Counted from the first letter of the stretch, positions 54,837 through 63,902 are shown. The stretch: 64,000 nucleotides of DNA from Halorubrum vacuolatum (GCF_900188065.1 NZ_FZNQ01000008.1:1-64000); one strand, 5' to 3'. Notes: generated by a model from the letters alone, not told the origin. Program-made: numbers and translations.

Positions 54837-55355
54837 TCACCGGCGCTCGGTCGCGTCGGTTTCTTCGGCGTCGAGGACGGTATCGTCCGGCGTGTCGGCG
54901 CTCCGTTGTTCCACGTCGCCGTCGCGATCCGCTCCTCCGCCGTCATCCGCCGCTTCACGGCCTCCGTCACGGTCGGTCCCGCCCGCGTCCCTCGTCGTGG
55001 TCGCCGTCGCGCGCCGCCGCGCCACGTGATCGGTCGCATCCGCCACCGTCTCGGTCTCCAGTACGTCCTCGAGCCGCTTCTCGAACTCGTCGTAGTCGAT
55101 CTCCCCGGCGGCATACCGGGCACGGACCTCGTCCAACGCGTCGGCGCGTCGATCCGACGCCTCCGCGAGCACCGGATTCTCCTCCTCGAAGAGCATCGCG
55201 GTGATCGGCACGACGACGATGTAGCCGAAAAGCAACGCGGCGAGCCACCAGTCGTACCCGAGGATCAGCGCGGGCAGCCACGTCCCCGTCACCAACAGCG
55301 CGGCGATACCGCTCGCGTTCCGTTTCGCCCGGTCGCGGACGGTGAGCTCCGACAT
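54837..55355 (-). CDS. SHOCT-domain membrane protein
   Basis: This is a 172-residue protein (from ATG 55355) with two TM helices (GIAALLVTGTWLPALILGY, WWLAALLFGYIVVVPITAML), then a SHOCT domain (about 75-105: DALDEVRARYAAGEIDYDEF, EKRLEDVLETE), and a long disordered Asp/Arg/Gly-rich tail. SHOCT domains are short oligomerisation modules. The function is unknown. Upstream and downstream genes are unrelated. Confidence 0.75.
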   Translation of the reverse strand: MSELTVRDRAKRNASGIAALLVTGTWLPALILGYDWWLAALLFGYIVVVPITAMLFEEENPVLAEASDRRADALDEVRARYAAGEIDYDEFEKRLEDVLETETVADATDHVARRRATATTTRDAGGTDRDGGREAADDGGGADRDGDVEQRSADTPDDTVLDAEETDATERR

Positions 55356-55418
55356 ACATCGCGGGTCACTCGCGGCGAACATAAACGCTCCCTCCGGTGC
55401 GGCCCGTATATCTCCTCG

Positions 55419-56021
55419 CTAGAGGTCCGCCCACGCGCCCCGGAACCGCTGGAGTGCGGTGAGGTGGCCGACGACGGCGAGGAGCACGAGCAGCAGTTCG
55501 ACCACGTTCAATCCGACGACGAGCGGGGCCGTCGTGATCGCGGCGAGGACGCCGACGACGCCCATCAGCGCGAGTCGGTCGGCACGGCCGAGGAGCCCGC
55601 CGTACTCACGCCCGATGCCGACCGCCTGGATCTGCGTGCCGAGATAGGAGGTCATGAGCACGCCGGTGACGGCGAGAAAGCCCAGCGCATACGCGCCGAC
55701 GCCGGCGGTGAACCCGGCGATGATCACGATGTCGGCGTAGCGGTCAAGCACGTGATCGAGGAAGTCGCCGCCGTCGGAGGCGATCCCCTCTTCCCTCGCG
55801 AGCGCGCCGTCAACGAGGTCGAGCCAGCCGTTGAGCAGCACACAGATCGCGCCGAACAGGTAAAAAATCGGATCGGCGACCGCGAACGCCCCGGCGGCGA
55901 CGACGGCGACACCGAAGGCGACGACGCTCACCTGATCGGGGGTGAGCCCGAGCCACTGTGCGGCGCTCACCCACGGGCCGAGCAGCCGATCGGCCACCGG
56001 ACGAAACTGATCGAGGGTCAT
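55419..56021 (-). CDS. CDP-alcohol phosphatidyltransferase-family protein
   Basis: This is a 200-residue membrane enzyme with the family motif D-x2-DG-x2-AR-x8-G-x3-D-x3-D in DLVDGALAREEGIASDGGDF and LDHVLDRYADI. About six TM helices are expected. Archaeal members attach serine, glycerol or inositol head groups to CDP-archaeol. ATG 56021 (MTLDQFRPVADRLLG) was chosen over a longer frame. Homologues near adk-like and hisC genes are known in haloarchaea. Confidence 0.86.
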   Translation of the reverse strand: MTLDQFRPVADRLLGPWVSAAQWLGLTPDQVSVVAFGVAVVAAGAFAVADPIFYLFGAICVLLNGWLDLVDGALAREEGIASDGGDFLDHVLDRYADIVIIAGFTAGVGAYALGFLAVTGVLMTSYLGTQIQAVGIGREYGGLLGRADRLALMGVVGVLAAITTAPLVVGLNVVELLLVLLAVVGHLTALQRFRGAWADL

Positions 56022-56155
56022 CCGTGTCCCACCTCGGCGCGCATTGTTATCCGTTCGGTCGCCCGGCGAGGATATAAACCGTCGGTCATCGCTCCGTGAT
56101 AATTCGGGCTGGCCGTCCGATTCCACACGCTGACAACGGACGAATCGAGTGCCGC

Positions 56156-56782
56156 TCAGGAGGTGACGTTACGTCGGTGGACGCTGCCCCCTGCGGCTGC
56201 CATGTCGTCGACCTGCTCCGCGTCGGCGATCTGTTGTTGGATCACCCGATGGACCGCCTCGGGGTTCGGCACGTCCTTGACCCGGATGTTCTTCGCCGAC
56301 CCGAGTCCTCGGACGAGAATGTCCCCCGTATCGAGGAACTTGTCCCACCGGTCCTGTCTGAACTTGGCGTCCTTGGCGCGGTTTATCGGGAGCGATTCGC
56401 TTCGCGTCGTCGACGGCGTGTCCCGGTATCGAATGAACTGCTCGTCGGTAGCGGCGTACTCGATATGGGTGTTTTTCATGTAGTAGTACTTGTATCCGAT
56501 ATACCCAACAGGGGCGAGGATCCCGATAAGCAGGAACGCGAGAAAGCCCCAAATAAAGCCCAACGCGGCTAACACGACAAACGCGGCGACGATTCCGGCA
56601 CCGAACAGGATGACGAGCGTCTTGATTTTATGTAAGATCAGGCTCAACCAGGCCGTTCGAAGGTCCCGTTTTGCGACCCACTGGATCTCTTGATCCGGTG
56701 GAACTTGGTTCCGGAGCCCGTGTGATGGCTCCGCGTTTCGGATCTCGGCTTCTGCCTCTTGAATCTCCGCCTGTGAAACCAT
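56156..56782 (-). CDS. Membrane protein with PH-like domain
   Basis: This is a 208-residue protein. The N-terminus is helical and polar (VSQAEIQEAEAEIRNAEPSH), followed by two TM helices (LVILFGAGIVAAFVVLAAL, GFLAFLLIGILAPVGYIGYK) and a soluble C-terminal domain (YMKNTHIEYAATDEQFIRYR, DILVRGLGSAKNIRVKDVPN) resembling a bacterial PH (YdbS-like) domain. AT-rich sequence at 56783-56888 is likely its promoter. Base composition is more AT-rich than its neighbours. Confidence 0.65.
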   Translation of the reverse strand: MVSQAEIQEAEAEIRNAEPSHGLRNQVPPDQEIQWVAKRDLRTAWLSLILHKIKTLVILFGAGIVAAFVVLAALGFIWGFLAFLLIGILAPVGYIGYKYYYMKNTHIEYAATDEQFIRYRDTPSTTRSESLPINRAKDAKFRQDRWDKFLDTGDILVRGLGSAKNIRVKDVPNPEAVHRVIQQQIADAEQVDDMAAAGGSVHRRNVTS

Positions 56783-56888
56783 GGCGTGAGGCACTGGATG
56801 AAATGATATATTACTAACGTAAAATAGAACATATTTACTGGTTGAAATTTACTCCTGGCGGCCGTTCAAACTTACTCCCGGTGGCCGA

Positions 56889-57410
56889 TCACAGATAGTC
56901 GGTGAAATCGACTTCGCCCGCGCTCGGGTCCCGACGTCCCTCGATGACGTCACGGATCCCGGCGGCGATCTCCTGGGGAGTCCGCTCGGTTCCGTCGATC
57001 TCATACACCCGGTCGAGGCCATGTTCGGCGACCGCCTCCGAGAGTATCACGTCGAGTGCCTCCGCCTCGGCGTTTTCGGCCACCTTCGTGGGGGGTGCAC
57101 CACGTTCACGGAGCCGACGTTCGAGCGTCTCGGGCGCACAGCGCAACACGACGACCCGGTCGACGGCGAACCGGTGTGCGAGATGTGAATCCAGCACCCC
57201 GGACCAGTCGCCGAGTCGGTCCGCGATCGCCTCCAGATCCGCGACGAGGCTCCCCCGCTGAGGATCTCGCTCCGTCCAGAGATCCTCGTCGTCCTGTATA
57301 AGGTCGTTGAGGTGGATCACGTCGTACTCGTCGGCGAGCAACGCCGTCGCCGTCGATTTTCCCGTCCCCGGGGTACCGGTCACCGCGATCCGGTCACCGC
57401 TCTCGCTCAT
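56889..57410 (-). CDS. Adenylate kinase-like NTPase (Fap7/hCINAP type)
   Basis: This is a 173-residue P-loop kinase with TGTPGTGKSTATALLADEY, LDSHLAHRFAVDRVVVLRCA, PETLERRLRERGAPPTKVAE and NAEAEALDVILSEA. This length and the HLAHR pattern fit the archaeal adenylate kinase / Fap7 family, which acts in 18S/16S rRNA maturation and nucleotide balance. ATG 57410 was taken; longer starts are unlikely. It is 96 bases downstream of hisC in the same direction. Confidence 0.9.
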   Translation of the reverse strand: MSESGDRIAVTGTPGTGKSTATALLADEYDVIHLNDLIQDDEDLWTERDPQRGSLVADLEAIADRLGDWSGVLDSHLAHRFAVDRVVVLRCAPETLERRLRERGAPPTKVAENAEAEALDVILSEAVAEHGLDRVYEIDGTERTPQEIAAGIRDVIEGRRDPSAGEVDFTDYL

Positions 57411-57506
57411 CCGTCCACCCCGCGATCCCCACCCTCCTCGCTGTCCGCACCCGTGTGTCCATTCCGTGTTGGACACCGCTCCCGACTCTGGACCCGACCC
57501 CGCCGC

Positions 57507-58601
57507 TTACGCATGTGCGCCGAGTTTGAGGTCCGCGAACACCTCGTTGAGCGTCTCGACCGCCTGACGGGTTTCGTCGCGGGTCCCCGTCGAGATCCGG
57601 ACACAGCCGGGGAGCCCGAAGGAGGTACAGTCACGGATGATCACCCCTTCCGGCTGGGCCGCCTCGGTGACGGCCGTCGCGTCGCCGACCCTCGCGAGCA
57701 CGAAGTTCCCGGCGGATTCGAACGTCGGCGCGTCGAGCTCGGCGGTAATATACCCACGTGCCCAGCGGGCGGTCTCGACGGAGCGTTCGACGTGTTCGGT
57801 GTCGTCCAACGCCGCAAGGGCCGCACGACAGGCCAGCTCGCTCGCGGCGAAGGGTGTGTTCACCCGCGCGTACGCGTCACCCCACGCCTCCGGGACCACC
57901 GCGTAGCCGATCCGAAGTCCCGCAAGCCCGTAGGCCTTCGAGAACGTTCTGAGGACGGCCACGTTGTCGCGTTCCGCAAGCAACGACACCGCGCTCTCGC
58001 CGTCGGCGAACTCGCCGTACGCCTCGTCGACGACGACGAGCGTCTCCGGGTCGACGGCCTCCGTAAGCGCACGCACCTCCGCAAGCGACATCACCGAACC
58101 GGATGGATTGTGTGGGGAAGTAACGTAGATCATCCGCTCGCCGTCATAGGATTCGAGCACGCCGTCGGCCGTCTGTGCGAAACCGTCCGCACGCGTGAGC
58201 GGATACGTGTTCACCTCGCCGTGGTGATATCGGGCGGACATCGCGTAGTACGCGAAGCCCGGATCGGAGACGAGTATCCGGTCTCCGGGATCCAGCATCG
58301 CCCGTGAGAGGTAATCGATGGATCCGTCCGCGCCCGGCGAGACCCAGACCTGCGCCGTCGATACGTCCCACTTCTCCGCGAGTCGGGCGATGAGATCCGT
58401 GTGTGCGGCCTTCGGATAGACGTGGATCCCCTCGGCGTGCGCCCGGATCGCTTCGATGGCGTCCGGACTCGCGCCATGGGGGTTCTCGTTCGAGGAGAGT
58501 TTGATCAGGTTGCCGGGGTCGATTCCGAGGTCACGAGCGACCTCCTCGACGCCCCGTCCCGGCACGTACGGCGAATGCGAGGACAGATCCCGTGGTTCCA
58601 T
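57507..58601 (-). CDS. hisC: Histidinol-phosphate aminotransferase
   Basis: This is a 364-residue PLP enzyme: KLSSNENPHGASPDAIEAIR, VSPGADGSIDYLSRAMLDPG, SPHNPSGSVMSLAEV, VVVDEAYGEFADG and the PLP-Lys site FSKAYGLAGLRIGYAV, ending in RISTGTRDETRQAVETL. It converts histidinol phosphate to imidazole-acetol phosphate in histidine synthesis, though relatives transaminate other aromatics. It leads the adk-like/CDP-alcohol transferase run. Confidence 0.93.
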   Translation of the reverse strand: MEPRDLSSHSPYVPGRGVEEVARDLGIDPGNLIKLSSNENPHGASPDAIEAIRAHAEGIHVYPKAAHTDLIARLAEKWDVSTAQVWVSPGADGSIDYLSRAMLDPGDRILVSDPGFAYYAMSARYHHGEVNTYPLTRADGFAQTADGVLESYDGERMIYVTSPHNPSGSVMSLAEVRALTEAVDPETLVVVDEAYGEFADGESAVSLLAERDNVAVLRTFSKAYGLAGLRIGYAVVPEAWGDAYARVNTPFAASELACRAALAALDDTEHVERSVETARWARGYITAELDAPTFESAGNFVLARVGDATAVTEAAQPEGVIIRDCTSFGLPGCVRISTGTRDETRQAVETLNEVFADLKLGAHA

Positions 58602-58733
58602 ACCTCCTTTCAGCCGGCACCGACCTTAAGGGTGGCCGATGCGGTTCGCGGACGACCAATCGCGACGGTACCACGGCCGCAATGATGCCGCCGCCGGCGG
58701 GAGTGCTGTCGGAAACGTGCTGGAGGATACGCC

Positions 58734-59360
58734 TCACTCCTCGCGGTCGGCGAGCAGCTCCGAGGCGGTGAGCAGCGCCTCCAGCTCGATGTCGTGTTCG
58801 GCGAGCAGCTCGCGTGCACCCTCCTCGCGGTCGACGACGACGAACACGCGGTCGACGACGGCGCCGGCCTCGCGTAACGCCTCAACCGCGTCGACCGCGG
58901 AGCGCCCGGTCGTCGCGATGTCCTCCAAGACGATGACCGGCTCGCCCGCCTCAAGTCGTCCCTCGATCCGGTTGCCCGTACCGTACTCCTTCGTCCGTTT
59001 GCGCGCGATGACGTATCGTCGACCGAGCCGATCGGCGGTCACCGCGACGAGCGGGACCGCCCCGAGGGCGACGCCGGCGAGCGTCTCGTCGGTGTCGGCG
59101 AGCCGGGCGGCGAATGCGTCGGCGATGACGGCGAGCGCCTCCGGGTCCGTCTCGAAGAGATACTTGTCGACGTAGTACTCGCTCGTGCCGCCGTGGGACA
59201 GTTCGAACTCCCCGAACCGAACCGCGTCCGCCGCGCGCAGAGCGGAGACCAGTTCCGTCCGTGTCGGTCCGCCCGCCGTCCCGCCCCCATCCGCGAGCGC
59301 GTGACGTTCCCCGTTTCCGCTCGCCTTCGATGCCCTCGAAGTCGGCTCGGTGTCGTCCAT
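58734..59360 (-). CDS. pyrE: Orotate phosphoribosyltransferase
   Basis: This is a 208-residue type [64 protein letters not shown], and the PRPP motif [20 protein letters not shown]. It makes OMP in pyrimidine synthesis. The first 30 residues (Ser/Gly/Asp-rich) are an extension not seen in bacterial PyrE, so an internal start is possible. pyrE is widely used as a genetic marker in haloarchaea. No other pyr gene is adjacent. Confidence 0.94.
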   Translation of the reverse strand: MDDTEPTSRASKASGNGERHALADGGGTAGGPTRTELVSALRAADAVRFGEFELSHGGTSEYYVDKYLFETDPEALAVIADAFAARLADTDETLAGVALGAVPLVAVTADRLGRRYVIARKRTKEYGTGNRIEGRLEAGEPVIVLEDIATTGRSAVDAVEALREAGAVVDRVFVVVDREEGARELLAEHDIELEALLTASELLADREE

Positions 59361-59427
59361 ACGGCATACGCTTCGTCGACCGAAATAAACGGGTCGGAAC
59401 CGCGCTCCCGCCGGGCGCGCCCGGAGC

Positions 59428-60852
59428 TCAGTCGGCCGCGGGTATCCGCATGGTCACCGCGGTCCCCGTTCCGTCGATCCCGGGACCGAACGAGAGGTCG
59501 CCGCCGTACGCCCCGACGATCCACGAGACGAGCCAGAGCCCGATGCCGGAGTTGTGCTGGAGCTGGGTAATCTCGCCCTCCCCGGCCACCACCGTTCGGA
59601 TCGAGTCGGGAATCCCGGGGCCGTCGTCGGCGACGACGAGCGAGACCTCCCCGGATCCGTCATCCTGTCCGTCGACGGTCGCCTCAACGAGAACCCGTGG
59701 CGTCTCGCCGCCGTGTTCGATCGCGTTCTCGACGAGCTCTTCGATCGCGGTTTCGAGGTCCTCGTCCGCGTGGGCAGTCGCCGATGCGGGCACGTCGACG
59801 TCGATCCTCGCCGTCGGATAGCGATCCCGAAGGTCCGCGGCGACGCGCTCCGCCATCGGCTTGAGCGGGACGGGTCCGAGTTCGATGGCGGCCCCTCCGT
59901 CGATGTACTGTTTAAGTTCGGCCGCCCCCTCGGCGAGACCGGCGAGTTCGCGGCCCGTCTGTTCGATACGTCTCGCGTACTCGACGGCCACGTCGTCCTC
60001 GGCGAGCCGAACGATCTCGCTCGCGTACCCGAAGACAACGTTCAACTCGTTTCGGAGGTTGTGTCTCAGGATCCGGTTCGTGACCTGGAGGTAGCGTTCG
60101 CGGTGTTTCTGCTCGGTGATATCCGTGTAGATGCCGAACGCACGCGTTTTCGACCCGGATTCGTAGGTGAACCCCCGAAACAGGAACTCCCGGGGACCGT
60201 CCACCGTCCGGCGACGGAACTGATCGGTGAGGACGCCGCCTTCCCGAACTCGTTCGTCGATCGATCGTCCATCCGCGTCCACATCGGTCCCATAATGAAG
60301 GTCGAGGTGACGTATCGAACGTCCCTCGATCGCGGTCGGGTCGTGACCGAACCGCTCCGCGAAGGCGTCGTTTATCGAGCGGACGACCGTGTCATCCTCC
60401 ACGTATTCGACCTCGAGGATCGGGTCCGGGATCTGCTCGAAGAGCCGCAGGAACCGGTCTCGCTCGTGACCGAGTGCCGTGCGTGCCCGGACGAGTTCGG
60501 TCGTATCGTCGAGTGAACCGACCGTCTGTCCGGGCTGGGCGGGCAGCGGCGAGAGCCGCAGGACGCCACGGCGGGTGCTGCCATCGGTTCGATCAACCGC
60601 GAGGTCGACGGTCACCTCCCCGTCCTTATCGAGCGAATCGAGCGCCTCTCGGAGCGCTTCGGCAGCGTCCGGGGGAAGCACATCGACGAGCGGTCGACCG
60701 ACCAGCTCCTCCCGTGTCGTGTCGAGCCATGACGCGAGCGGCGTGGTCGCATACGACACCCGCTCGCCGTCGAGGACGCACACCATATCGTCGACGGTCT
60801 CGAGCACACGCTCGTAGATCCGGAGCCGATCCTGGCGGCCGACCCGATCCAT
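59428..60852 (-). CDS. PAS-containing sensor histidine kinase
   Basis: This is a 474-residue cytoplasmic kinase (from ATG 60852). Two PAS domains (about 10-125 and 135-255: [40 protein letters not shown]) are followed by the dimerisation His region [20 protein letters not shown] (phospho-acceptor His in [10 protein letters not shown]) and the ATPase domain with N box [11 protein letters not shown] and G boxes [12 protein letters not shown] and [18 protein letters not shown]. No TM segment, so it senses an internal signal. No response regulator is adjacent; divergent from a DUF7344-like gene. Confidence 0.9.
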   Translation of the reverse strand: MDRVGRQDRLRIYERVLETVDDMVCVLDGERVSYATTPLASWLDTTREELVGRPLVDVLPPDAAEALREALDSLDKDGEVTVDLAVDRTDGSTRRGVLRLSPLPAQPGQTVGSLDDTTELVRARTALGHERDRFLRLFEQIPDPILEVEYVEDDTVVRSINDAFAERFGHDPTAIEGRSIRHLDLHYGTDVDADGRSIDERVREGGVLTDQFRRRTVDGPREFLFRGFTYESGSKTRAFGIYTDITEQKHRERYLQVTNRILRHNLRNELNVVFGYASEIVRLAEDDVAVEYARRIEQTGRELAGLAEGAAELKQYIDGGAAIELGPVPLKPMAERVAADLRDRYPTARIDVDVPASATAHADEDLETAIEELVENAIEHGGETPRVLVEATVDGQDDGSGEVSLVVADDGPGIPDSIRTVVAGEGEITQLQHNSGIGLWLVSWIVGAYGGDLSFGPGIDGTGTAVTMRIPAAD

Positions 60853-60925
60853 CGCGGCGGCGGCGACACAATCCACCGGGCCCTCCGAGCCGACCGAGGA
60901 CGTTTCGGAGGACGAACTGTTCGAG

Positions 60926-61429
60926 GTGCTCGCGAACCAGCGGCGTCGGTTCGCGGTTCACCTGCTGAAACGCGAGGAGGAATCGCTCTCCATCGGCGAG
61001 ATGGCTGAACAGATCGCGGCGTGGGAGAACGGCGTGGACCGGGCACAGGTTACGGGCAACGACCGCAAGCGCGTCTACACGGCGCTTCAGCAGTCACACC
61101 TTCCGAAGATGGATCGGGTGGGCGTGATCCGATTCAACAAGAGCCGCGGCGTGGTTGAGCCGACCCCGGCGTTGGAGAACGTCGACCTCTATCTCGACGT
61201 CGTCGAGGGCAAGGAGATCCCGTGGAGCGAGTACTATCTCGGGCTTTCGGGCGTGTCGGCCGCGCTCGTGATCGCCGTCTGGCTGGGGACGTGGCCGTTC
61301 GTGCTGCTGCCGGAGATCGCTTGGACGCTGGCCGTCGTGGTCGCGTTCCTCTTCTCCGCGCTCGCACACAAGTACTACACCACGGAGATGAAGGTCGGAC
61401 ACCGCGAGAAGCCGCCGGAACTGCAGTGA
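60926..61429 (+). CDS. DUF7344-like winged-helix protein with two C-terminal TM helices
   Basis: This is a 167-residue protein (from GTG 60926): LANQRRRFAVHLLKREEESL, LSIGEMAEQIAAWENGVDRA, RKRVYTALQQSHLPKMDRVG form the winged-helix/DUF7344 domain, followed by two TM helices (YLGLSGVSAALVIAVWLGTW, AWTLAVVVAFLFSALAHKYY). Haloarchaeal homologues have about six more residues before LAN (e.g. ELFEV), and those codons exist here (60896-60925) but no ATG, GTG or TTG precedes them up to a TAG near 60814. The real start is thus uncertain. Divergent from the histidine kinase. Confidence 0.7.
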   Translation: MLANQRRRFAVHLLKREEESLSIGEMAEQIAAWENGVDRAQVTGNDRKRVYTALQQSHLPKMDRVGVIRFNKSRGVVEPTPALENVDLYLDVVEGKEIPWSEYYLGLSGVSAALVIAVWLGTWPFVLLPEIAWTLAVVVAFLFSALAHKYYTTEMKVGHREKPPELQ

Positions 61430-61658
61430 TCGTCGTGTTCCGACGGCCCTCCTCCCCACGGAGCGTCTGCGACGCCGAACCCTCCGTCCGGACGGATCCG
61501 ATCGGTCACTCGGTGGCCCCCTCACGGTCAAAATCCCGGACGGCGCGGGGATCGATCGGCGTTTCAGGCACACCCTACCGCCGGTTCAATCGGTGTATAA
61601 CTAGGGGTATGAAGCCCGAAAGATCGGATGAGAATCAACTCGCGGCAGTCACGGGTCG

Positions 61659-62070
61659 ATGAAACGACGACACCTCATCCTCATGCTCGGCGGGGCGAGC
61701 TGCGGGAACTGGTGAAGGTGTGAATAACAACGCGGTGTACCTGTTCGATGGCATGTTCGGTATCTCCAATCTCCGGGGTGACGACGAAGGATTCACCCCT
61801 CAGATGGAATTCATTCCGGATGACGACCTCTCGGATGAGGCAATCGGGATCTATGCCCAGGCATCCGGAAGTATAGACGACCCCGAGGACCCCGATCTCA
61901 CTGAGGCCAATACAGCTAGTGTAGGCGGACTTCCGGCGGGGAGCGCTAATTACAGCGCCAGCGTTGCGATCGATACGCGTCCTGTTGAGTGGGACGAGGA
62001 TAACGATGAACCCGTAGACGAAATTGGTGGGACGATCAGAGTAACTACCGGCGAGAGTGAGTGGGCATAA
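61659..62070 (+). pseudogene. Broken gene for a small exported haloarchaeal protein
   Basis: ATG at 61659 starts a typical secretion signal MKRRHLILMLGGASCGNW, then hits TGA (61713-61715). In a different frame a GTG (61720) opens a 116-codon frame NNAVYLFDGMFGISNLRGDD ... GGTIRVTTGESEWA, resembling the body of Halobacteria 'signal-peptide plus beta' proteins. The signal and body would join through a frameshift with a deletion between. The ATG also overlaps the TGA of a 17-codon frame (ATGA). Function unknown; it could be a pseudogene or two short real genes. Confidence 0.45.
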
Positions 62071-62192
62071 AGGATCTTTAATCTCGCATAATTGGCTTTC
62101 TCACGTCATATTGATCCACCGATGAATCGGTCGTAAGGATCTGGCACTTCCACTGCTCACCAGCGTAAATCACTATCTGTTGGAAAACGCTT

Positions 62193-62217
62193 GTATACAT
62201 CCTATACATAGTATACA
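62193..62217. promoter_or_regulatory. Triple 9-bp direct repeat before the first toxin-antitoxin pair
   Basis: The units GTATACATC, CTATACATA and GTATACAGC follow without gaps (62193-62219), so TATACA recurs every 9 bp, ending at the base before ATG 62220. GTATAC palindromes mark the first and third unit. The position at the transcription start fits autorepression by an antitoxin. Confidence 0.6.
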
Positions 62218-62219
62218 GC

Positions 62220-62510
62220 ATGGGAACCATCTCTACGCGTGTCCCCGAGGACCTCGAAGCCGAACTCGAGGCCTACCTCGATGCGGAGCGCCTCGATCGG
62301 AGCACGGCCGTCAGGAAGCTCCTCGCCGAAGGCCTCGAAACGTGGCGGCGCGAGCAGGCGCTCGAGCGATTCGCCGATGGCGAGTGCTCCCTGACCGCGG
62401 CCGCTGAACTCGCCGACTGCTCCGTCTGGGAGTTCGCCCGGTTGGTTGAGGAGGCCGACCGCGCGTGGGTTTCGGGATCACACCTCGAAGCCGACCTTGA
62501 GGACCTGTGA
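62220..62510 (+). CDS. UPF0175-family antitoxin-like protein
   Basis: This is a 96-residue protein with an N-terminal ribbon-helix-helix-like start (MGTISTRVPEDLEAELEAYL, LDRSTAVRKLLAEGLETWRR) and a UPF0175 domain with EQALERFADGECSLTAAAEL and ADCSVWEFARLVEEADRAW. It is translated with a PIN-like gene (GTGA overlap), as in type II toxin-antitoxin operons. The triple 9-bp repeat before it is a likely operator for autoregulation. Confidence 0.85.
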   Translation: MGTISTRVPEDLEAELEAYLDAERLDRSTAVRKLLAEGLETWRREQALERFADGECSLTAAAELADCSVWEFARLVEEADRAWVSGSHLEADLEDL

Positions 62511-63028
62511 TCCGCGTCTTCGACGCCACCCCGCTCATATACCTCGCGAAGGTCGACCGACTCGGGCTGATTGCGGATCTCGATGGGCGGAACCTAATCC
62601 CGGAGGCCGTGTACGACGAGGTCGTTACCGTGGGGATGCAGGGGGGGTACGAGGACGCACGCCGGATCGATCGTGCTGTTGAGGACGGCATCTTCGAGGT
62701 CGTGTCGGTCGAGCGCGACGATTCACGTGTCGCCGCTGGACTGGCTCGGCATCCTGGGTTGAGCGAAGCCGATGTCGACGTGCTGGTGTGCGCCGACGCG
62801 CGTGAGGCGGTGGCGATCCTGGACGAAGCGGCCGGATGCAGCGCCGCCGTGGTTGAGGGCATTGAAACCAGAGGAACGGCGTTCCCGATACTCATGGCCG
62901 TCAAGAAGGGTATCATCGAGACTGGGGTCGGACGGGAGGTCATAGATGAGATGATCGAGACAGGATGGTATCTCACGCCTGAACTATATACGAAAGTGGT
63001 TCGGAAACTGGAGTCACTCGGCGAGTGA
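62507..63028 (+). CDS. DUF3368-type PIN-like toxin
   Basis: This is a 173-residue protein starting at GTG 62507. FDATPLIYLAKVDRLGLIAD carries the first PIN Asp, LIPEAVYDEVVTVGM the next acidic residue and HPGLSEADVDVLVCADAREA/VAILDEAAG the third and fourth acidic positions (Asp pair). Such PIN-like proteins (DUF3368) are paired with UPF0175 antitoxins and are thought to cut RNA. Co-translated with the antitoxin. An intact acidic set suggests activity. Confidence 0.82.
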   Translation: MIRVFDATPLIYLAKVDRLGLIADLDGRNLIPEAVYDEVVTVGMQGGYEDARRIDRAVEDGIFEVVSVERDDSRVAAGLARHPGLSEADVDVLVCADAREAVAILDEAAGCSAAVVEGIETRGTAFPILMAVKKGIIETGVGREVIDEMIETGWYLTPELYTKVVRKLESLGE

Positions 63029-63121
63029 CTGGCACTGAAACCTCGGCACTATGTTCAAATTCATATAAAACCAGCCGAGAGCGGTAGAAACGTTTACTTA
63101 GTTAACGACGGAACTACATAT

Positions 63122-63394
63122 ATGGCGACGGCAGTCAAGGTCGATGAAGACGCGAAATCCCGCCTCGAGGAGCTACAGGCGGAGATCAGGCTCCGAACGG
63201 GTGAGAGCGTCACCCAACAGGAACTCCTGTCGCGACTCATTGACGAAGCATACGACTCCCGCAAGGAGGTGATCGATTCCTTCCGTAGTTCGACACTGCC
63301 GCTTTCGGAGGCCGAGAAGGAGGCAATGCGGCAGGGTCGGATCAGTTCCGGTGTCGAGACCGACGAGGACGACATCGACGACGTGCTGTACTGA
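63122..63394 (+). CDS. VapB-like antitoxin
   Basis: This is a 90-residue protein: an N-terminal RHH-type region (ATAVKVDEDAKSRLEELQAE, IRLRTGESVTQQELLSRLID) and an acidic C-terminal tail (EKEAMRQGRISSGVETDEDD) suited to wrap a PIN toxin. Its stop overlaps the toxin ATG (TGATG). A near-palindrome CGTTTACTTAGTTAACG lies upstream (about 63091-63107) and could be its operator. Similar pairs are common in archaea. Confidence 0.8.
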   Translation: MATAVKVDEDAKSRLEELQAEIRLRTGESVTQQELLSRLIDEAYDSRKEVIDSFRSSTLPLSEAEKEAMRQGRISSGVETDEDDIDDVLY

Positions 63395-63834
63395 TGACCG
63401 TTCTCATCGATACTGGGGTGTTATACGCCGATTACGACACGGACGCAACACGGCACGAAGCGGCGAGCGAAGCGCTTGAGTCAGTTTATAAGGGAGAGCT
63501 CGGTGCGGCCTACATTACCGATTATATTTACGACGAGGTGGTGACTCTCACCCTCAAACGCACCGGATCGGTGGCCACGGCGACGCAGGCTGGGAAGCGG
63601 CTCCGCGGAGCGGATCCGTATCCAAGCACCTACGAACTACTGTACGTATCCGAGGGAGGATTCATCGAAACGGTTGAGACGTTCGAACGCTACGACGATC
63701 AGGGACTCAGTTTTACCGACGCGAGCACCGTCACGCTGTGTGAACGACACGACATCGACGGGGTGTTGAGCTTCGACGACGACTTCGACGGCGTTGTCGA
63801 GCGATTTGATCCGCACGTCGTGGCATCGGATTGA
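63394..63834 (+). CDS. VapC-like PIN-domain toxin
   Basis: This is a 146-residue PIN nuclease. The four acidic positions are seen in MTVLIDTGVLYADYD (Asp6), TDYIYDEVVTLTLKRTG (Glu), LSFTDASTVTLCERHD (Asp) and GVLSFDDDFDGV (Asp). VapC proteins cut specific RNAs when free of VapB. The ORF appears complete, and its TGA (63832-63834) is only a few bases from the right end of a TnpB element on the other strand. Confidence 0.86.
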   Translation: MTVLIDTGVLYADYDTDATRHEAASEALESVYKGELGAAYITDYIYDEVVTLTLKRTGSVATATQAGKRLRGADPYPSTYELLYVSEGGFIETVETFERYDDQGLSFTDASTVTLCERHDIDGVLSFDDDFDGVVERFDPHVVASD

Positions 63835-63902
63835 CCTCCTCCCGCGCCTGAAGACGCGGGAATCCCACCAAGGGATTTCAGGCCGAGTGTGGCCCTCTGG
63901 TT
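63835..63902 (-). other. Right end of an IS200/IS605 (TnpB) element with terminal hairpin; putative guide-RNA scaffold
   Basis: The stretch lies after the tnpB stop on the minus strand. TCCCGCG (63840-63846) pairs with CGCGGGA (63855-63861) around an 8-base loop, the kind of imperfect hairpin found at the right end of IS200/IS605 elements. In TnpB systems this end is transcribed as a guide (omega/re) RNA whose scaffold is here and whose guide extends into flanking DNA, which is the 3' end of the PIN toxin gene. Exact boundary unknown. Confidence 0.55.

Noticed and set aside
57312-58307. 331-codon plus-strand frame
   Set aside because: Shadow of hisC and the adenylate kinase-like gene.
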